Assembly: GCA_000436735.1 (NCBI GenBank)
Contig: FR887216.1
Location: 20,586-39,527 of the forward strand
DNA: 18,942 bases
Source: Firmicutes bacterium CAG:170
GTDB lineage: Bacteria > Bacillota > Clostridia > Oscillospirales > Oscillospiraceae
Direction of reading: 5' to 3'
Part shown: positions 15,755 to 18,942 of the stretch, piece by piece
Position numbering within the stretch: the stretch's first letter is position 1
How the letters are laid out: every line of letters begins with the position of its first letter
Notes under the pieces: generated by a model
Databases searched by the model: none
Told to the model about the DNA's origin: nothing
Seen by the model: only the letters and a program-made list of their open reading frames with translations
Position numbers and translations under genes: made by a program

Positions 15755-16752
15755 ACGATCGCCTCACGGACGCGGCGGACCTTCTCGCTGAGCGCGGAGA
15801 ACTGCTCCGGCGTCAGCGACTGCGCGCCGTCGCAGAGGGCGTGCATGGGATCGTTGTGTACCTCGATCATGAGGCCGTCCGCACCGCAGGCCGCGCCTGC
15901 CAGCGCCATCGGCGGTACGAGCGACGCAATGCCCGTCGCGTGACTCGGATCGACGATCACCGGCAGATGGCTCAGCTCATGGAGCATCGGCACCGCCGAC
16001 AGATCGAGCGTATTGCGGGTGTAGGTCTCAAACGTGCGCACGCCGCGCTCACAGAGAATGACCTTTTCGTTGCCGCTGGCCATGATGTATTCCGCGCTCA
16101 TGAGCAGCTCCTTCATCGTGTTTGCAAGGCCGCGCTTGAGCAGGATCGGCTTGTCCAGCCTGCCAAGCTCCATCAGGAGGTCGAAGTTCTGCATATTCCG
16201 CGCACCGACCTGGATCACGTCCACATCCTCGAACAGCTCCAGCGTGCTGACGCTCATGATCTCCGTGACGATGGGAAGTCCGGTCTCCTGCCGCGCAATC
16301 TTCAGCAGCTCCAGTCCCTCGGCCTTCAGCCCCTGAAAGGCGTAGGGCGAGGTGCGCGGCTTAAACGCGCCGCCGCGCAGCAGGTTCGCGCCTGCCTTTT
16401 TGACGGCCTGCGCCACGGAGACGATCTGCTCCTCGCTTTCCACGGAGCACGGCCCCGCGATCATGCAGAAATTACCGCCGCCGATCTTCACATCGCCCAC
16501 CTCGATGACGGTGTCCTCCGGGTGGAACTTCCGGTTGCAGCATTTGAACGGGTCGCTGACCTGCTTGACCGATTCCACGATATCCAGGCTGCGGATGAGA
16601 TCCATATCTACACGGCTCGTATCGCCGATCAGGCCGAGCACGGTATGATACGCGCCGACGGAAACATGCACGCCGAGCTGCTGCGATTGCAGCCAGTCGA
16701 TCAGCTGGCGGCGCTTTTCCTCTGAGGTGTTGTGCTTGAGTATGACGATCAT
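15751..16752 (-). CDS. aroF: 3-deoxy-7-phosphoheptulonate (DAHP) synthase, type I-beta with ferredoxin-like N-domain
   Basis: It catalyses entry into the pathway, condensing PEP and erythrose-4-phosphate. The 333 residues have a ~75-residue ferredoxin-like N-terminal domain (MIVILKHNTSEEKRRQL...), like the Thermotoga-type enzymes where it mediates Tyr/Phe inhibition. The TIM barrel follows: AGPCSVES (99-106; Cys102 metal ligand), RGGAFKPRTSPYAFQG (126-141), KRG, RNTLDLSAVP and IVDPSHATG. There is no fused chorismate mutase. ATG 16752 is set by GGAGG at 16766-16762, 9 nt upstream; the open frame to 16809 would read into the attenuator hairpin. It is the first enzyme gene after the leader-peptide attenuator. 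Confidence 0.97.
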   Translation of the reverse strand: MIVILKHNTSEEKRRQLIDWLQSQQLGVHVSVGAYHTVLGLIGDTSRVDMDLIRSLDIVESVKQVSDPFKCCNRKFHPEDTVIEVGDVKIGGGNFCMIAGPCSVESEEQIVSVAQAVKKAGANLLRGGAFKPRTSPYAFQGLKAEGLELLKIARQETGLPIVTEIMSVSTLELFEDVDVIQVGARNMQNFDLLMELGRLDKPILLKRGLANTMKELLMSAEYIMASGNEKVILCERGVRTFETYTRNTLDLSAVPMLHELSHLPVIVDPSHATGIASLVPPMALAGAACGADGLMIEVHNDPMHALCDGAQSLTPEQFSALSEKVRRVREAIV

Positions 16753-16777
16753 GGGATTTTTCCTCCAGACAGAAAAT

Positions 16778-16807
16778 AAAAAAGCGGCACAGCGTAATCT
16801 GTGCCGC
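16778..16807 (-). terminator. Attenuator terminator hairpin before aroF
   Basis: On the minus strand GCGGCACAG (16807-16799), loop ATTACG and CTGTGCCGC (16792-16784) form a perfect 9-bp stem followed by TTTTTTATTTT (from 16783). It lies between the leader peptide stop (16851) and the aroF ribosome binding site (16766), so when formed it would stop transcription before the operon. Confidence 0.93.
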
Positions 16808-16845
16808 AAAAAATTCGATGGAGCTTTTTACGCATCACAAATTAC
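16794..16845 (-). promoter_or_regulatory. Antiterminator structure competing with the attenuator terminator
   Basis: Minus-strand GTAATTTGTG (16845-16836) pairs with CACAGATTAC (16803-16794) over 10 bp with one G-U. Inside it CGTAAAAA (16832-16825) can pair with TTTTTGCG just before. The 3' half of this structure uses the 5' arm and loop of the terminator, so the two are mutually exclusive. The same region can instead pair with leader codons: ATGCGTA (16835-16829) is complementary to TACGCAT at leader codons 7-9, and GTAAAAA to TTTTTAC at codons 11-13. That gives the classical 1:2 alternative to 2:3. Pairings were found by eye, without folding energies. Confidence 0.78.
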
Positions 16846-16850
16846 CCTTA

Positions 16851-16907
16851 CTATGCAAGCACAGTAAAGTAAAAATAAGCGTATGCGTAGGAAGCGTTGT
16901 AAAGCAT
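16851..16907 (-). CDS. Tyr/Phe-rich leader peptide of the aromatic operon attenuator
   Basis: An 18-codon frame, MLYNASYAYAYFYFTVLA then TAG, holds 5 Tyr (residues 3, 7, 9, 11, 13) and 2 Phe (12, 14), with no Trp. A Shine-Dalgarno AGAAAGG lies 9 nt upstream (16923-16917), and the promoter start site is ~27 nt before the ATG. The products of the operon are the precursors of exactly these two amino acids. By analogy with pheL, trpL and hisL leaders, ribosome stalling on Tyr/Phe codons when charged tRNA is short would mask region 1 and allow antitermination. The peptide itself need have no other function. It is too short for usual gene finders. Confidence 0.9.
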   Translation of the reverse strand: MLYNASYAYAYFYFTVLA

Positions 16908-16940
16908 ATCGATATGCCTTTCTGTATCGGATTTGGTATC

Positions 16941-16969
16941 ATTCTATAGCGCCTGCCCGCAAAAGTCAA
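16941..16969 (-). promoter_or_regulatory. Sigma-A-type promoter of the aromatic amino acid operon
   Basis: On the minus strand: -35 TTGACT (16969-16964), a 17-bp spacer, and -10 TAGAAT (16946-16941). Each box is one base off consensus at ideal spacing. The start site is expected near 16934, giving a leader RNA of about 180 nt before aroF, the size of a classical attenuator. Confidence 0.88.
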
Positions 16970-17020
16970 TGCCCGGCGGCAAGAAAATTCCTTCCTGCGC
17001 TTTCCTTTCCGCCGCGCGGT

Positions 17021-17037
17021 TTTACAACGATTTTACA
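17021..17037 (+). promoter_or_regulatory. Putative PHO box upstream of the phosphate cotransporter gene
   Basis: TTTACAACGAT is followed directly by TTTACAAT: two TTTACA hexamers exactly 11 bp apart (17021 and 17032). This matches the TT(A/T/C)A(C/T)A direct-repeat spacing known for PhoP binding in Bacillus subtilis. It sits 24 bp upstream of the likely -35 of the Na+/phosphate cotransporter gene. Only two good repeats are seen, where strong PhoP sites often have four. Confidence 0.45.
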
Positions 17038-17060
17038 ATACCATGTCGCTGGATTTGATA

Positions 17061-17088
17061 TTGTCCTGTTAAGCTAATGTCAGATAAT
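17061..17088 (+). promoter_or_regulatory. Candidate promoter of the Na+/phosphate cotransporter gene
   Basis: TTGTCC (17061-17066), a 16-bp spacer, then GATAAT (17083-17088). The -10 is good and the -35 weak, as expected for an activator-dependent promoter. The start would fall near 17095, about 25 nt before the ATG. Confidence 0.5.
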
Positions 17089-17118
17089 AAGTGATCATGG
17101 GAAATGAGGAAAAATTGT

Positions 17119-18879
17119 ATGGATATTTTTAATTTTTTGACAATGATCGGCGGCCTTTGCCTGTTTCTGTTCGGCATGAACCTCATGGGGCAAGCGCTGG
17201 AGCGCCGCGCAGGCGGAAAGCTCCGTGAGCTGCTTGGAAAAATGACCGGAAAGGTCATGGCGGGCTTTCTGACGGGTCTCGGCGTAACGGCCATCATTCA
17301 AAGCTCGTCCGCAACGACTGTCATGGTCGTTGGCTTTGTAAACTCCGGGCTTATGACGCTCCGGCAGGCCATCAACGTCATCATGGGTGCCAACGTCGGC
17401 ACCACGGTCACGGCATGGCTGCTCAGCCTCGGCGGCATCGACAGCAGCAGCGTCTGGGTGCGTCTGCTCAAGCCGACCTCCTTTACGCCGGTGCTCGCGC
17501 TCATCGGCATCATTCTCTACATGTTCTGCAAGGACAGCCGCAAAAAGGACACCGGCATGATCCTGCTCGGCTTTGCCACGCTGATGTTCGGCATGGACAC
17601 CATGAGCAGCGCGGTCTCCGGGCTGAAAAACGTGCCGCAGTTCGTCGATCTCTTCCTTGCCTTCCAGAATCCTGTGCTCGGCGTGCTCGCCGGAGCGGTT
17701 CTGACCGCGATCATCCAGTCCAGCTCCGCCTCCGTCGGCATTCTTCAGGCGCTGGCCATGACCGGAGCCGTCAGCTATGCCGCCGCCATCCCCATCATCA
17801 TGGGTCAGAACATCGGCACGACGGTCACGGCCATGCTTTCCTCGATCGGCACCAATAAAAACGCCCACCGCGCAGCGGTGGTGCATCTGATGTTCAACGT
17901 GATCGGCGTCGCGGTCGTTCTGACGCTCTTCTGCCTTGTCAAGCTGATCTTCGCGCCGGAGATCTTCAACGAGCCTGCGACCATGTACGGCATCGCGCTG
18001 GCGCACTCCGCCTTCAATATTCTCTGCACAGCCATGCTTCTCCCGGCGGGCGGCTGGCTTGAAAAGCTGGCGATCCGCATGGTGCCCGACAAGGGCGGCG
18101 CCGAGGCCGTTTCCGAGCTGGACGAGCGTCTGCTCGCAACGCCGTCGCTGGCCCTCCAGCGCAGCCACACCGTCGCCGCCGAGATGGCGGAGCGCTCCAT
18201 CCGGGCGATGCAGAACGCGCTGCTCTCTATCTCCGCCTATACTCCGGAGCTGGCGCAGAGCATCCGTGACGACGAGGATGCCTGCGACCACTATGAGGAC
18301 ATTCTCGGCACCTATCTGGTCAAGCTCAGCGCCCGGAAGCTCGGCGAAAACGAGAGCGAGGAGGCCACAGAGCTTCTCAAGTCCATCGGCGACTTCGAGC
18401 GCATCTCCGACCACGCCGTCAACATTCTCGGATCCGCCGAGGAGCTGCGCGATAAGAAGCTTTCCTTCTCCGACAGCGCCAAGGGCGAATTTGAGACGCT
18501 TGCAAATGCACTCCGTGAAATTCTCGCACTTTCTCTGCGTGCATTCTCCACCGGCGATATCGCCGTCGCCTCGGAGGTCGAGCCGCTCGAGCAGGTCATC
18601 GATCTGCTCAAGGAGCAGATGCGCACGCGCCACATTCTCCGGATGCAGCAGGGCAATTGCAGCATCGAGGCAGGCTTCGTCTGGTCGGATCTCCTGACCA
18701 ATCTCGAGCGCACCTCCGACCACTGCTCCAACATCGCCGGGTGTATCATTGACACCGCGCAGCACAATCTGAACCTGCACGAGACCCTGCGCGCCACCAA
18801 GCTCACCAGCGAGAGCTTCCGCGAAAAATTCACGCAGTACGCGCACAAGTATTCCCTTCCGAATTCCGCGGAAGCCTGA
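17119..18879 (+). CDS. Na+/phosphate cotransporter (NptA/PNaS family) with C-terminal PhoU-like domain
   Basis: This 586-residue membrane protein probably imports inorganic phosphate with sodium. It carries the family's inverted duplicated core: QSSSATTVMVVGFVNSG (from residue 61) with GANVGTTVTAWL (90-101), and again QSSSASVGILQALAMTG (from 200) with GQNIGTTVTAML. Hydrophobic segments fill residues 5-310. From about 340 to 575 the protein is soluble and helical with acidic PhoU-like features (RDDEDACDHYEDILGTYLVKL; GDFERISDHAVNI; LERTSDHCSNIAG). ATG 17119 is preferred over the in-frame ATG 17104 because GAGGA at 17106-17110 lies 8 nt before it and MDIFNFLTMIGGL is the usual start. It diverges from the aromatic operon. 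Upstream TTTACA repeats suggest Pho-regulon control. Confidence 0.93.
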   Translation: MDIFNFLTMIGGLCLFLFGMNLMGQALERRAGGKLRELLGKMTGKVMAGFLTGLGVTAIIQSSSATTVMVVGFVNSGLMTLRQAINVIMGANVGTTVTAWLLSLGGIDSSSVWVRLLKPTSFTPVLALIGIILYMFCKDSRKKDTGMILLGFATLMFGMDTMSSAVSGLKNVPQFVDLFLAFQNPVLGVLAGAVLTAIIQSSSASVGILQALAMTGAVSYAAAIPIIMGQNIGTTVTAMLSSIGTNKNAHRAAVVHLMFNVIGVAVVLTLFCLVKLIFAPEIFNEPATMYGIALAHSAFNILCTAMLLPAGGWLEKLAIRMVPDKGGAEAVSELDERLLATPSLALQRSHTVAAEMAERSIRAMQNALLSISAYTPELAQSIRDDEDACDHYEDILGTYLVKLSARKLGENESEEATELLKSIGDFERISDHAVNILGSAEELRDKKLSFSDSAKGEFETLANALREILALSLRAFSTGDIAVASEVEPLEQVIDLLKEQMRTRHILRMQQGNCSIEAGFVWSDLLTNLERTSDHCSNIAGCIIDTAQHNLNLHETLRATKLTSESFREKFTQYAHKYSLPNSAEA

Positions 18880-18908
18880 CGGCGCACCTTCCATCTCCAA
18901 ATATATAC

Positions 18909-18942
18909 AAAAGTCCGGCAGGCTTTGGCCTGCCGGACTTTT
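18909..18942 (+). terminator. Rho-independent terminator after the phosphate cotransporter gene
   Basis: AGTCCGGCAGGC (18912-18923), loop TTTG and GCCTGCCGGACT (18928-18939) form a perfect 12-bp stem, preceded by AAA and followed by TTT at the window edge. It begins 30 nt after the stop codon; the symmetric A/T flanks could let it work in both directions. Confidence 0.9.

Noticed and set aside
16778..16940. T-box riboswitch upstream of aroF
   Set aside because: The leader is only ~180 nt. No T-box antiterminator consensus (TGGNACCGCG) or Stem I features were found; the Tyr/Phe-rich frame explains the region better.
17095..18900. 601-codon open frame on the minus strand opposite the phosphate cotransporter gene
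   Set aside because: It is the mirror frame of a GC-rich gene with clear family motifs. The product is a low-complexity mix rich in His, Asp, Arg and Gly with no domain, and it has no separate promoter or ribosome binding site.

Overview
The window looks like the chromosome of a fairly GC-rich, Gram-positive anaerobe of the Clostridia, most likely Oscillospirales/Oscillospiraceae. This is an inference from four things: S-layer-homology (SLH) anchoring of a large surface protein, strong GGAGG ribosome binding sites, clostridial-type AroA/AroC/AroF sequences, and a paired-hairpin intergenic repeat of a kind I associate with this group. No species can be named from the sequence alone.

Layout, left to right. 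(1) 1-2112, minus strand: the ATPase and the start of the permease of a ribose/galactose-type sugar ABC importer, cut by the window edge. A 308-bp intergenic region separates it from a divergent AraC-family regulator (2421-3296, +). (2) A terminator at 3336-3360 separates the regulator from a convergent operon (minus strand, 8423 to 3382). That operon encodes a TetR-family regulator overlapped by ATGA with a 1427-residue secreted SLH protein, which has a beta-helix-like N-terminal half and three near-identical 73-residue repeats. The TetR promoter is clear, and a near-perfect palindrome covers its start site. (3) About 320 bp of non-coding DNA (8424-8746) holds that promoter, a ~110-bp two-hairpin repeat and the terminator of the next operon. 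(4) 16969 to 8712, minus strand: one long aromatic amino acid operon, leader-aroF-tyrA-aroB-aroA-aroC-pheA-aroE::aroK-aroQ. (5) 17119-18879, plus strand: a Na+/phosphate cotransporter with a PhoU-like tail, preceded by two direct TTTACA repeats 11 bp apart and followed by a strong terminator.

The aromatic operon is the centrepiece. Its eight genes encode all seven shikimate-pathway steps (AroF, AroB, AroQ, AroE and AroK fused, AroA, AroC) plus chorismate mutase-prephenate dehydratase and prephenate dehydrogenase. It therefore runs from PEP + erythrose-4-phosphate to phenylpyruvate and 4-hydroxyphenylpyruvate. Only the final aminotransferase is missing, and there are no trp genes. Every gene junction overlaps (4 nt, or 10 nt at aroC/pheA).

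Upstream of aroF lies a compact, textbook-like transcription attenuator. A consensus sigma-A promoter is followed by a Shine-Dalgarno sequence and an 18-codon reading frame, MLYNASYAYAYFYFTVLA, with 5 Tyr and 2 Phe codons. A 10-bp-plus-8-bp antiterminator pairing comes next, mutually exclusive with a perfect 9-bp terminator stem ending in six U. This predicts ribosome-mediated Tyr/Phe attenuation, which is unusual where T-box riboswitches are the norm for amino acid operons. I regard it as the most interesting signal in the window.
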